This document shows positions 42,501-52,255 of a DNA stretch of 64,000 bases, piece by piece. The translations under genes and the position numbers were made by a program. The notes under the pieces were generated by a model that saw nothing but the letters and a program-made list of their open reading frames with translations, searched no databases and had not been told where the DNA came from. Position 1 is the stretch's first letter, and each line of letters opens with the position of its first letter. Origin of the DNA: Eukaryota sp. TZLM1-RC (lineage: Eukaryota > Metamonada: BaSk clade); NCBI GenBank assembly GCA_040285825.1, contig JAUPSS010000004.1:4037658-4101657 (forward strand), given 5' to 3'.

Positions 42501-42953
42501 GCGATTCCTAAAGTCCTGAATATTCCAATTCATCTGGACTCTATATAACTGATTCCTCGCCGTTTCTAATGTACTATACTGGCTGAGGTGTAAAATCGAT
42601 TCCCATATTTGCTCCTCATTGATGTTGTCGATAGCTGAGATACTATCAGACATGGACGAAAACCTGCCTTGAGCTCTCAGAGCGGCCAAGCATTCTGGAG
42701 TAACACAGGAGGCGATCCTGCGAGGGTCGACTTGAGCAGCAGCTCTGAATCGGTCCCACTCGTGGAGGGGGTTACCATATCTCTGATCGAGAGGGAGGTT
42801 CCGGTTTTCTCTGCTTATGGATTGAGGAGTGGCAGGAGGACGAGAACGTTCCTCAAGTTGCCTTCTTAATTCAGACACTTCTCTTGCTAGTCTGACTTGA
42901 GTAGGATCAGATTCATTGATGTCTCTCTTCAATGGTCCTCTCAGTCCTAGCAT
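39387..42953 (-). CDS. pol: Gypsy 2 ORF c: Gag end, protease, RT, RNase H
   Basis: An uninterrupted 1188-residue frame. The N-terminal 280 residues are Gag-like and helical; a CCHC zinc knuckle CRFCGLPGHSINEC lies near residue 304. The protease active site IIDSGASISVI is near residue 495. RT follows with LDLPKAFWQL and the catalytic IYIDDIII box near residue 827. RNase H has SCDASD near residue 979 and FTDHQNL. Zinc knuckle, protease and polymerase in one frame show the Gag-Pol border is upstream. The frame overlaps the integrase frame by 190 bases and is joined to it by a +1 change. Confidence 0.95.
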   Translation of the reverse strand: MLGLRGPLKRDINESDPTQVRLAREVSELRRQLEERSRPPATPQSISRENRNLPLDQRYGNPLHEWDRFRAAAQVDPRRIASCVTPECLAALRAQGRFSSMSDSISAIDNINEEQIWESILHLSQYSTLETARNQLYRVQMNWNIQDFRNRWDDFTVRLMRTVSRSTAISDVRASDRALYGQHFLQRIQNWEIATHMIDSVGIQAISDNLRTVWSTPNVWQHHTLQQFVDILAAEYMSWCSARSYDEQRANISDSYQQHMGHYVRANPKDKKRIGKFKPAGSSVAPAQLTKRSKSQIKKERDKAGLCRFCGLPGHSINECPDPDCQRSKQWREANPDAVRAYLARGSSNSSSRGRGRRRGRGKGPSSSNKRSHKYSMFTIEQDSSPTGNTSKQRSNKCSLFTIEQDSSPARKTPNIKQTSVSNQWIKCLTNPLTTQNFKTATTIETPNKPCFIHEFDSNPDSESHSDIFMVRTSDVARKNLKLKFSINNCEIEGIIDSGASISVITVDLAERCNMVKTNHCINFKSANNIMSKSLGSAEGTLSFRLGSVTQLVHVKHSLAIIPGNNMLLIGRDLLHHLGLLNDEGLFIKMDEEHRTLLLPEAEFDHRISQVSDVVNVPRRWLEHIQSSGCTINLDCDNDKKTLLLTLKEFEETFTLKPHADGIDCPPMEINFHDESIRVRRPPRRLNPEKQKVAEQIFDELVESGFAVPSNHEFSSPVCLVVYPDHRKPRLTGDYSGKDGVNANTIPVEPNLPRISDVLVFLSEANFIGTLDLPKAFWQLKIAEKDWEKTALSIPGKSIMFKRAAFGLKNVPAVFQNVMADIFSGDGVFIYIDDIIIVGRTFNEFLGRLRRVLEKARTRRVSLGLPKCHFVSSRHPIKILGSRFQHKTRTIDPTRTESLLNLPRPKTVKDARSLIGSVNFIREWLPQVTKHVAPIIKLTHGKPRRLQWKDTHDHHLAEIKRLIAEHMPLNLPPVDNQVLISCDASDIAVGGVIWEQLEPTKDPGTSLLNRKCRPISFFSRLLTNSQQNWPTVQKELYAILLMLTESGFENYLKGRRLIIFTDHQNLTYMLTAPNKNRIVRRWLPIFSEFLFDIVHTKGEENHWADMLSRIVPPQDNHTINHLVHSNDQEFHPIYYTNRIDETESERCFVEDLHTFEKVLILQDRCSNDLPLFEPWLCKIRSEQKASPR

Positions 42954-44650
42954 ACAGAATAAATCTGTCGATGAATTTCAAGATCCTTACTGGGTCAGAG
43001 ATATCGTTGGCTTCCAGGGTGGGTTTTCTAGGACGACCACCTCTTTGTCTATCTCTATCTCTATCTTGTGAACTCGCCATAGCTTCCATCAGTAGGGTGT
43101 TGGAATACTGGGGAGCTATGGGAGTGTTAGAAGGAGTTACTCCTAGGAGCCTAGGGTCCTGAGGAACCTGGGAAGGAGTTGATGGATCCTGAGATTGGAC
43201 AACTACAGATTGTTGCACTGACTCAACAGTGTCAGTAGTCGCCATTGGCTCATCTTGTTGTTGGTCATCTTGAGGCTCAATGCTCAAAGATGAGAAAACT
43301 GTGTCTGTCTCAACTGGGTCAGGCTCAGAAGTTCTCAATTCTACTGGGTCATGATCGCTCGGATAGTAACTTTGCACATTACCATCAACATTGACCCACA
43401 GAAGAGAACTAGAATTGGTGACACCAATGTTCTCCTGTACATTCATCAGGGCGTCCCTTAGTGGCCTATTCCTTCTATGTTCTGGACCAAAATATGACGC
43501 GCAATGGTCTGGTCTGCGGTCTTGAAGGTACAATCTTTGGTAGTTCGTAGTGTAAGTGTACCACCATCCAGTCCTGAAGTCTCTATTGATATAAATATCA
43601 AGAGAGGCATTGTATCCAGGGCTAAACCTGGGGAAAGGACATGGGTTACATCGGTTGAGGAAGAGATTCAGCTCATCACCAGCGAAGATCCTCTGTACAC
43701 CTTCACGAGGAGTTCTGAACCCTCCAACAGTATCCCGTTGAGGATAAATTGGAGGAGGGTCACAACGAACCGTAAGATTGTCTACTTCTTCCGTTGGGAA
43801 GTAGGGACCTATTCTTCTGCGGATCCTAAAGCCGTGATCATTAACCACTTCTGGACCCCAAAATGGGGGTAAAGCAGCAATGAGTTCATTGGGAGGAATC
43901 GATGCAGGATCTCCTAGCATTAACTCAATACCAGCATTGAGAACTAAGTTTTGAGCTTCAGTTCTCTGTTGGGTAGAGATGAAAGGAGAATCTGATTCCT
44001 GGGGCTGGCTTGGGGCTTGATAAGTGTTAGGCTGTGCAGCACTAAGCACCTGCCAAGCAGCAGGAATAGAAGAAACAACGTGACCTTGCTGAGGAGTCTG
44101 GCCAGAGGTTGCAGGGACATGAATTACTCCTCTAGTAGAAACTCCCGAAGGAGGAACAGATGGAGTTGAATGGACTTCTGTAGGAGCTACCGTAGTAGGA
44201 GCAGAAGTATCAGGAAGGCCTGCTACAGGAACTTCTTGAGAAGGAGTAGTAGGATTTGGGCTACCAGCAGGGACTGCAGGAGGAGCTGGTTGTTGTGGAG
44301 GGCTGCTTTCCATAGGTACTTCTCTAGAAGGAATGGAAGGAGCTTGTTGTCCTTCCCCAGGAGCTTCCGTAGAAGAAGTAGAAAGAACTTGTTGTCCTTC
44401 CCCAGGAGCTTCCGTAGAAGAAGTGGAAGGGGCAACAGGAGCGCAAACAATAGGTGAAGAGGGAGGCTCTACCCTCTTGAGCTTCAACAGCTCAGATATC
44501 TTGTTGCTAGCCGAGTCAGGGTCAGTCTGGTTGATGACATACTTCAGATATTCATCTAAAGTACTGAACTGTTCAGGACCTAAAAGGGAATCTTCAACCT
44601 CTCCTTCAGAACCAGGGGAGGAGAAAGAGGTACAAAGTTTTCCACATTAG
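42913..44650 (-). CDS. gag: Gypsy 2 ORF b: Gag N-terminal region
   Basis: The frame begins without an ATG at about 44650 and continues to TGA at 42913. It has Pro/Ser/Thr-rich sequence with a 15-residue tandem repeat (STSSTEAPGEGQQ), then a folded-looking region (about 43400-43950, EVVNDHGFRIRRRIGPYFPT). It overlaps the Pol frame by about 40 bases and a +1 change at CAA-TGA joins them. It probably provides most of the capsid polyprotein. Confidence 0.65.
44340..44430 (-). repeat. 45-bp coding tandem repeat (two copies) in gypsy 2 Gag
   Basis: Two adjacent 45-bp units (starting near 44343 and 44388), differing at few bases, encode STSSTEAPGEGQQ twice. Confidence 0.85.
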
Positions 44651-45035
44651 AGGGAGGAACAGGAAGACTGATAGGAACCACAGGAACGTCATCCGTAGAT
44701 GGAGTGGAACCTTGACCCGAGGGTTGAGAGGAAGTATCACTTCTCTCGCCGCCAGAGGGTTGTTCTGTTCCCAACTGAGGAGTTTGGGAGGAAGAACTTG
44801 TAACATTGGGTTGTGTAACAGGATCTCCGGAGGGAGGAGTTAACACAGGAGGAGGAGAAGCATTGCTTCCCTCGGGCCCAGTTGACAAGGGTTGTTCTGG
44901 TCCCGACTGAGGAGTTCGGGAGGAAGAACTCGAAGAGTGAGACGTAGGAGGATCAGTCCTAACAGTCTCGGAGTTGTCATTGGAACCACCCAAAGGTGAT
45001 CCAATACGTATTGATGATCTGTGGGGGTTAGACAT
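44580..45035 (-). CDS. Gypsy 2 ORF a: Ser/Pro-rich leader
   Basis: A 151-residue frame starting in the 5' LTR, low in complexity, with a repeated SSSS(Q/R)TPQ motif. No domain recognised. It ends at 44580 while the frame offset by -1 is open from about 44650 onward (SSPGSEGEVEDSLLGPEQF) and continues for over 500 codons, so a -1 frameshift or an indel links the two. No standard slippery heptamer is evident there. Confidence 0.6.
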   Translation of the reverse strand: MSNPHRSSIRIGSPLGGSNDNSETVRTDPPTSHSSSSSSRTPQSGPEQPLSTGPEGSNASPPPVLTPPSGDPVTQPNVTSSSSQTPQLGTEQPSGGERSDTSSQPSGQGSTPSTDDVPVVPISLPVPPSNVENFVPLSPPLVLKERLKIPF

Positions 45036-45167
45036 TGAGTATACCTTAAATGTAATTTATTACAGGGAAATAAGGATTTCCCTAAACTTAAGCGCATAGG
45101 CGCAATAAATACAAATACTATTAATAAACTATAAATAAACTATTATAAATATTATCCAAGGCTAACA
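45012..45167 (-). repeat. 5' LTR of gypsy 2
   Basis: 156 bp, identical to the 3' LTR except one position. It contains the first ATG of the element's first reading frame (45035), so translation would begin inside the LTR and run through the primer-binding region. Confidence 0.93.
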
Positions 45168-45839
45168 ATTCCAGATTTTGTACTGTTTTTCGAAATTGCT
45201 TACCTCATATATGAATGGGACTTGTTACTTGACCCGACCCGTTACGATGGGTCGAGAATTGACCCGTCTCAACGTGCCGTCGATGGCTATTTTTCTACTT
45301 GCTGTTGGGTCGCGTCAACGGCTAATTTTGGTGAAAACGGATCGACATTTGTGTTTTTCTTTGTATCAGTTATCCTCAATATTTCTCGTGTTGTAAATGT
45401 CTTTAGTATTGGTTTTATTAATCTGATAAAAATCTTTTAATGCAAACTCGTCCCTCCTTAGAATCATGGTTGTACGTAGGTTTCGCTTGGAAGAGCCGAA
45501 TCTTCTTGTTGAAATTTCTTCTCTTGAAGAACTTCCTTTACAACTTTCCACTAATACTGTACGGTCTCCAGGAAGACAATGGGCAGATGTCCACAATTTT
45601 TTCTCCTATGAGAATGACAACATCCGAAAGTGTAAACATATTATGAATAGATACTGTTGATTTGAATTATTGCTAGTGGAATGGATTTTAAAAGAATTCC
45701 CCGGACTTCCTGCAAGTCATTGAGGTGAATGGTTCAAATTTTGAACTTCAAAATAGATGAAATAGGAGGAAAATCTCTCACTTCCCAAACTCAAATACAA
45801 AATCCGTCCTATCCATTGTACTTGACGATATCTGCCAGA
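45168..45839 (+). other. Gypsy 2 flank and upstream region of tryptophanase
   Basis: Contains a GACCCG-rich stretch with a perfect small inverted repeat CGACCC-N8-GGGTCG near 45234-45253. A 64-codon frame at 45466-45660 (WADVHNFFSYENDNIRKCKH) is of unknown origin. The tryptophanase promoter should be in 45660-45839. Confidence 0.35.
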
Positions 45840-47569
45840 ATGACAATGCATCTCGAACCCCCTCAACAGGCAACCTTTGTTGCCAAGAAGCTCCCCAAGT
45901 TTACTGCTGAACAACGTGAAGCTATTCTTGAGCAAACTGATTACAATGTCTTCAACTTTCCTGCTTCTATGGTAACTGTCGATCTTCTCACCGACTCTGG
46001 AACCGGTGCTTTATATCAAAATCAGATGGCCTCATTGTTCATGGGAGACGAATCCTACGCACGGAACAATTGGTATGTTGCTTTAAATGTGTTCATTGCA
46101 GGTATTATGCATTCTTAGATGCTATGCGTGATTTCACCACTCGCGGTGACAATCCCAAGAAGCGTTACCTTCAACTTTTCGAAGGTGCCCCTACTTATGA
46201 ACAAATGAAGAATTTGTTTACTGATGAAAACAATGAGGTTGGGGGATTTGTAAATGGAGGTGTACATCAATTAACTGATCCTAACATATGGCTTCTCCCT
46301 CAAGGCCGCGTTTGTGAACAAATGTTTGTGCTTTATATATTCACCACAGCTTGTTTTCCTCGCTGAAACAGTACTGCCAGGATATCGAAAACCCCATCGC
46401 CCTTTCTAATGGTTTCTTTGATACCACACGTGCCAATTCCCAAGTTTGTTCTTTCTTACTTCATTCACTTTAGGTTCAAGGCTTTGAAACTATTGATCTT
46501 TTCTCTAAAGACATTTCTGCAGATTTTCCTGTTGATAAGGTTGGAGTCGAGAATCCTTTCCGTGGTGACATTGATGTCTCTGAACTTACTCGCATGCTGG
46601 AAGAAAACCCAGGTAAGGTTGCCATCATTGTAATGACCCTCACCAACAATACTGGTATGTGTAATCATAATACTAACTCAAGGTTCTGCTCAACCAGTCA
46701 GTATGGAAAATATGAAAAAAGTTCGTGAAATTGCTGATAAGTACGAGGTTCCTCTATGGATCGATGGAGCACGTATCGCTGACAATTGTGCTTTTGTCAA
46801 GAAGTTTGAGCCTGGATTTGAAAACCTCAGTATTCCCGAAATTCTTCGCCAAACATTTGCCTTGTGTGATGGATTCCACATCTCCCTAAAAAAGGCCCTT
46901 TGTCACATTGGTGGAGTAATGTGTGTACGTCATGACGGTCCCTTCCTCCGCAAGTACCCAGGAATCAACCATTTGTTCAAAAAGCTCCAAATTATCCAAG
47001 TAGGAAACGATTCATATGGTGCTCTCAGTGGTGCTGCCATCGCCCAAATTACTTGCAGTTTGTATCAAGTTGTACGTGAAGATTACCTTTACGCCCGCCT
47101 TGCCCTCACTGAGTATCTAGCTGTCGAACTTGCCAAGAAGAATATCCCTGTTACTCTCCCTCCTGGTGGCCATGCTGTTTACATTGATGTTAACAAGATG
47201 TTTCCCAATGCCAAATGGGATGATTATAAGGGCGTTGGACTTGTGTCTGAGTTACTAAGGTTGTACGGTATTCGTGGCTGTGAATTGGGTTACGCAGCAG
47301 TATGTTTTTATCAATTTAGTCATTAATTTTAGTGGGAATTGGATAACAAGGTTGGAGAAGATGGAACATTGCCCGAAAAACTACCTCCTAATCTTGTAAG
47401 ACTTGCTATCCCAGCCAATGTTTATAGTGAGGAACACATGGACTATGTTGTTGCAGCCATTGATCAACTTAACAACAACAAGTCTTCTGTCCCCTCCTTC
47501 ACCATCGGTCGGGGTAAGAATATCGAACTACGTCATTTTGTTTGTGGTTACTCAAAGAAGGAAAATTAG
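45840..47569 (+). CDS. Tryptophanase-like beta-eliminating lyase, six exons
   Basis: Exons: 45840-46072, 46102-46321, 46350-46443, 46474-46654, 46683-47299, 47333-47569. Introns are 28-33 nt; four are GT-AG, the second (46322-46349) reads AT-AG if the conserved frame is kept. The protein shows VDLLTDSGTGAL, GDESYA, PQGRVCEQ, FFDTTRANSQ, the Asp-x-Ala-Arg of the PLP pocket (WIDGARIADN) and the PLP lysine in SLKKALCHIGG. These are the family landmarks of tryptophanase and tyrosine phenol-lyase; the Arg that marks tyrosine phenol-lyase (near GIRGCELG) is not seen, favouring tryptophanase. It would split tryptophan into indole, pyruvate and ammonia. The gene is patchy in eukaryotes and often taken as acquired from bacteria. 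Confidence 0.88.
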
Positions 47570-48041
47570 ATGTTTATCGTGTATAAATTATAGTTGTAAG
47601 TCTTTTTTCCATTGTATCTAGCTCGATACCATGTGTTATATCATGGGACTGACCAAGTTCAGTTTTTGTTGTTTGTTTCAAAGAAAATAATGTCACCCAA
47701 ACTACATCAGCAATGCTGGACGGTATGCATTATAAGAGGGGACAGTGTAGTCCTGATACCTAAATACCTAACCATGGAAAAGGCTTAGAATTATGATACA
47801 CCATAACAGGACGTATCTCAACGGATGTCATTATGCACAGCTAAACTAAGCTGTGAGTTCATAGAAATATTTAAGTACTTCAATACTTAGATCAAACAGA
47901 AACGGTTATGGTAGAAGATACAATGAGAACGAATAGCACCTCTGAGTCAATAGATTGATGTATATGTGGGAGAATTCAATGAAAGTAGATGGGTTGCATT
48001 TGGATTCATCATGTACAAATTCTTCTTTTTCCTCGTTTGAA
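47570..48041. other. Intergenic region
   Basis: Non-coding, between two plus-strand genes. It must hold the tryptophanase terminator region and the uL11 promoter. No RNA gene is evident. Confidence 0.4.
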
Positions 48042-48620
48042 ATGCCACCCAAAGTTGATCCTACTCAACTAGTTCAAAGTATGATCTCCACTATCACTAA
48101 CATTAGTCTATGTACGTGTTGTTGGTGGTGAGGCTGGTGCTGCCAGTAGTTTAGCTCCCAAAGGTAAGCCATTTCCCCCAGTGATGATCTCATCTTAGTC
48201 GGTCCCCTTGGTCTTTCTCCCAAGGTCATCGGTGACCAACTGGCTGCCGCAACCAAGGAGTATATGGGTCTCCGTGTCCGTGTCCGTTTAGATATCCAAA
48301 ACAGAAAAGCAACATGTGTGCCTGAACCAAGTGCTTCTACTCTCATTATTAAAGCTTTAAAGGAACCCGTGAGGGATCGCAAAAAGGTCAAAAATGTTCT
48401 CCATAACGGTGACCTTTCACTCCGTGATGTTATCGGTGTTGCTGAGGAATGTAGAGATCGCAGTATGTCCGTTCATTTCGCTGGTACTTTGAAGGAGATC
48501 TTTGGAACTTGTCGTGCAATTGGTTGCACCATTGATGGCCAATCTCCTCAAGATTGGATTGAACAAATCAACGAGTCTGAACTCACAACCAAGGAAGAAA
48601 TTGAAGCCCAATTCTGTTAA
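48042..48620 (+). CDS. RPL12: 60S ribosomal protein L12 (uL11), three exons
   Basis: Exons 48042-48078, 48107-48163 and 48199-48620 with introns of 28 and 35 nt (GTATGA...TTAG and GTAAGC...TTAG). The joined protein begins MPPKVDPTQ and contains YVRVVGGEAGAASSLAPK and VGPLGLSPKVIGDQLAAATK (uL11 hallmarks), RVRLDIQNRKA, SASTLIIKALKEPVRDRKK and GTLKEIFGTCRAIGCTIDG. This is the GTPase-associated-centre protein that binds the large-subunit rRNA stalk base. Length about 170 residues, normal for eukaryotes. It is the best intron calibration in the window. Confidence 0.95.
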
Positions 48621-48854
48621 TTATTTCATGTTATTCTGCATTAGTTTCTGCATAGTTTTCACAATCCCAGAAGAGTTAATAAATGGTTCAACGGCGTCTT
48701 GTGTGTTTTTTCTTATAAAACAAAAACTCTTTAATTAATTTGCATTTTTAATCGAAATTGATTCAATTGATTGATTATTTAAATACTCTACTATTCAAAA
48801 TTATTTATTTTGAAACGTAAACAAAACAACGAAACAAAAGACTAGAACTCAACA

Positions 48855-50060
48855 AAGAACTTGTTCTCTTCTTCACAATTTGGTGGTGTTGGCTTTACCA
48901 AATCATCAATTCTTTGTCAAGCAGCTTTTGTTAATGGTGAAAAAATTGTATTTTTGAATTTCTCAATCGTTTTCCTGAGGATAGCCATTTGCTTTATCCA
49001 TCTTTTCAAAATATTGGTATGATTTTGATGTTGCTATTAATAATATTGCACCAGAAATGTGGTGTCAATGTTTTCCCGACTCAGTTCAAGAGATTCCTCC
49101 ACAAAATATAGTTAATTTAAGGTATTGTGTGAAGAAGCTTCAACAAAAACTGACAGTAATATTTGAAGGCTTGGATTATGAAGTACGTCTTGGCATGGCC
49201 AAGCAAAAAAATCCCTCGTTTTCATATTTTTTACTGGATGTTTGTGATAGTTTTGCCTCTTGTCTAATTAATCAACTACCAAGAATTTGTGGTTTGTTTC
49301 TAAATAACCCTTGCTTTTTATTATCTATGCGTCTTCGATCTCTTATTTGGCCTCATAATCTTCCTCATGATTTATTTTGTAAATGTGGAAAGACTGTCAC
49401 TCCAACCCATTTATTTAATTGTAATCGCTTTATTACTCTTAGATCAAAATTGCATGATGCAGTCCGTGATCAGCTCTATTGTATGTTTAAGTCCTACAAG
49501 ATTGAATCATTTTTAGAACCTTTGCTTTCAAATCTGGCTGATGAATCTGACAGAAATTCTTTTGGTGACAGCCGTGCTGATGTGCTAGTTCCCGGACTTG
49601 ATGGATCAATGATCATTATTGATGTCAGATCTACTGATGTTTCAAACAGCTCAAATGAAAAACGGGCACAAACTTATAATTCACCCTTACGTTGAGCTGA
49701 AGAAGCGAAAATTATCAAGTACACAGAAATAATCAATAATCTGAACTCCAACTCACATACACAATACCTTCTTTGTCCTTTTGCTTTTTCTTTATTTGGA
49801 ACCTTGGGTAAAACTGCGTTATTTTTTTTTCGACGATTTCTCATTTATTGTCAAAAACAGACCTGGAAGAATATCTGACTGAACCTTTTGGCAAAACAGA
49901 ATTGTATTTTCTATTTTTAAGGGAATGCATAGCCTTGTTCTCATTAGAAAGTATTTATCAAGAAAAAGCTGTAGGTCAATTTTCAATGGTAGGTTTGAAG
50001 TTTGAGGAAATTGATTTTTAGATTTTAACAATTTCGTTTGAAATAGAAAAATTCTCACCT
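48855..50060 (+). mobile_element. Non-LTR copy 8, 5'-truncated
   Basis: Starts with FSSSQFGGVGFTKSSILCQAAF (frame broken near 48930), then the 212-residue frame 49057-49695 with CKCGKTVTPTHLFNC and SRADVLVPGLDG followed by IIDVRSTD, the best preserved endonuclease-like R-x-D ... I-D-V pattern in the window. The rest (to GLKFEEIDF and stop near 50020) has a frameshift near 49690 and 49830. The family differs from copies 2 and 4. Confidence 0.85.
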
Positions 50061-50066
50061 TGGAAA

Positions 50067-50135
50067 AGTTTTAATTAAAAAGTTTTATTTAAATAGTTAT
50101 TTAAATAGTTTTAATTAAAAAGTTTTATTTAAACA
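50067..50135 (+). repeat. 40-bp AT-rich tandem repeat
   Basis: AGTTTTAATTAAAAAGTTTT starts at 50067 and again at 50107, a 40-bp period, just after the non-LTR tail. Confidence 0.8.
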
Positions 50136-50381
50136 ACTACTTTAGCTCAAAAATCAATTGTTTTATTAACAATTCGTTATTCTTCAACCTACTTTACTTT
50201 TCTTCGTACTACTGTATTGCCTAACCTAAATACTGAACTGTTTGCAACTAAACTTGCTCAAGAGTATTTTGGTAATGTCGATTGTGTAAGGAAATTTTCA
50301 TCAAAGTGAAAAAGGGTAATAACTGTTGAAAACTGGTAATAAATTCATAAATTTGAACCACAACCCACAAAAACCATCCAT
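50136..50381 (+). other. Short coding-like remnant and gene 3' flank
   Basis: A plus frame around 50165-50310 (NTELFATKLAQEYFGNVDC) looks like real coding sequence of about 45 residues but is too short to assign. It may be the end of a host gene cut by the non-LTR insertion. Confidence 0.25.
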
Positions 50382-51785
50382 CTATTTTGAACCATCTACA
50401 AAACCAAACAAAATTCCGCTTCCAAAGCCGATCAAACCACCAGGAAGTCCACCAAAACCAAACCCCAAACAAGCGTTGCGTGTCCCCAAAAGAATTGAAG
50501 AAGAACCTTTTGAATTGGAAAAGTTACCAAAAACAATTGATTCAAAAAGCACATTATACAATGACTTCGATGATGAAATTGACTTGGAATCACGTAAAGC
50601 ACTATAGACATCATTAGCCAGCCAAATTGCTCCAAAAGCAAAACCAATTTTGATAAAAGAAGTTTTTGCAAGAAATAATTTGGAATTGACCAATTTGGCC
50701 TTTTTTAGCAATTTTAATGCTAAAATGGAACACTTTTGGACATTTAAAAACTTTTCCAAAGGATCAATATCATACTGGTAATTGAAATTTCCATTGTCAA
50801 ATACAACATTGTTCAAAAATGAATTCATTCTATTGACAGCATCAACATAGACGAAATTGTCAAAATCGGAAGATTTTGACTTAAAGAGATTCTTTAGTCT
50901 AGACAAACGACCGGGTTTGTCCTTCGTTGACGCCAATTTTGAAACTAAATCACATTGAGCAATAAAATGATGTTGTGTCAAAATTTGAAAGTTAGGCGAC
51001 TGAAGAGTTGAACATGAAGAGAAGCGATCAGAGTTGAGATCACTCAAAATTTGGTGACAACTTAGCTTGAAAGCGATAATGCAATGATGATCATCAGAAA
51101 AATTTTCATTCAAAAATTCCATTTGCAATTCAAAACCAAGTAAAATTAAATCAATCGAGATACCCTTTTTAAATAAAGAATTAGTGGCTTTGACATAAAT
51201 ACTTCTAATTAAAAGTACAAGTGAATGAAAAGATGAAATATTTGATAATCTGAATATTTCGTCAGCAAAATTCTGTTCTAAAGCATCAAAATTTTGAAAT
51301 TTTGAAACATTTTGAACTAGTTCGACGCCCACAGATCTGAATTGATGCAAAACAAAAGCTTGGTTAATCTCCAACGGAAGAAAACTGAAAAAAAGAGATC
51401 TTCCTCCAGAATGCCAGACACGTGACAAGTAGAGATCACCAAAATTTGATCCAACTGTTAGTAAAATTGACAAAATGCTCCTAATCTGGCTATTGCCTAA
51501 AGGAAAATTACCCGCAACCTCCAGCTTACCAAGAAGATGAGCAATAACAATTGCTAAATCACCTGAGGAATTAGAAGAACTTAGCGAACCATGAAGAGTG
51601 TTAGCTAGTTCTTTAAGTACAAGACGTGGCCAGTGTGTTAGAAGGTGTGAAAAAAGGCTAGTAGTGGGGAGAGGTACACAAAGAAGGGATGAATTGCAGA
51701 TAGAGGAAAAGACAATGTCCATGTCGGCTATGGAGTCAGGTAGGCTATGGAGAATGATTCTGCTGAGAGGCAATGCAAGATTCAT
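50382..51785 (-). CDS. Hypothetical protein, 467 aa, glycine-rich C-terminus
   Basis: A clean single-exon frame. The protein is mostly helical, Ser/Leu/Phe-rich, without signal peptide. Near residues 395-415 and in the last 30 residues are hydrophobic stretches; the end (FGFGGLPGGLIGFGSGILFGF) is a Gly-zipper-like segment that could be membrane-associated. No known family recognised. It lies between a non-LTR copy and the SPF30-like gene, same strand as the latter. Confidence 0.75.
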   Translation of the reverse strand: MNLALPLSRIILHSLPDSIADMDIVFSSICNSSLLCVPLPTTSLFSHLLTHWPRLVLKELANTLHGSLSSSNSSGDLAIVIAHLLGKLEVAGNFPLGNSQIRSILSILLTVGSNFGDLYLSRVWHSGGRSLFFSFLPLEINQAFVLHQFRSVGVELVQNVSKFQNFDALEQNFADEIFRLSNISSFHSLVLLIRSIYVKATNSLFKKGISIDLILLGFELQMEFLNENFSDDHHCIIAFKLSCHQILSDLNSDRFSSCSTLQSPNFQILTQHHFIAQCDLVSKLASTKDKPGRLSRLKNLFKSKSSDFDNFVYVDAVNRMNSFLNNVVFDNGNFNYQYDIDPLEKFLNVQKCSILALKLLKKAKLVNSKLFLAKTSFIKIGFAFGAIWLANDVYSALRDSKSISSSKSLYNVLFESIVFGNFSNSKGSSSILLGTRNACLGFGFGGLPGGLIGFGSGILFGFVDGSK

Positions 51786-52255
51786 TGAAAAAGGGTTGGG
51801 GCTAGTGGAAGTTAATAGGGGATAAAAGACCTAGCAATGTGAAGGACAATGAAGCGGAGACCCCTGGGAGGGTCGTAGTAGAGTAAAAGAGGCAGGTGTG
51901 TACTTATCTACAGGCCATGTAGATTTGTAAAATTCGTGCTCAAAATCCAAAATCATTCTTGTTGAAAAGAAATCTACTTACTGTGGTTGAATATCTATAA
52001 AACACCACTGCTTTTATCTTTGCCTGTGAAATTTTAATTATAATTTGTCAAACTGATCAGTAATTATAGAAACTGTCTAAGCTTTATCCTAAATCATCTT
52101 GGATTTTAGTTTAATTCAATCTTTCTTTTAGTATATTCATCAATAAATGTTTCATAAAGTATAAAATTCTTTGAAATTCTAAAGATGACAAGAGAAAGGT
52201 GAAAAGAAATATTAATTTCTATTACGTCTATTATTATTATTAGGTGTTTATTACA
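51786..52255. other. Intergenic region
   Basis: Non-coding; holds the promoter of the 467-aa gene and the 3' end of the SPF30-like gene (a TTATTA-rich stretch near 52225). Confidence 0.4.

Larger units (their letters stand above)
37797..45167 (-). mobile_element. Ty3/gypsy LTR retrotransposon 2, complete and young
   Basis: Two 156-bp LTRs (37797-37952 and 45012-45167) differ at a single position. ATTC directly precedes the left LTR (37793-37796) and follows the right one (45168-45171), a 4-bp target duplication. Coding runs on the minus strand: Ser/Pro-rich region, Gag with CCHC knuckle, protease, RT, RNase H, integrase with chromodomain-like tail. A purine tract (AAAAGAAGAAAGGGCAG on the minus strand) abuts the 3' LTR. 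The one-base LTR divergence implies a recent insertion, so its three frame changes may be programmed rather than decay. Confidence 0.95.

Noticed and set aside
44170-44457. Arg-rich plus-strand ORF opposite gypsy 2 Gag
   Set aside because: It is the antisense of the Ser/Pro-rich tandem-repeat Gag region.
45840-47569. Tyrosine phenol-lyase instead of tryptophanase
   Set aside because: The Arg expected in tyrosine phenol-lyase near the GIR-x-x-E-x-G segment is not present; still a by-eye call.
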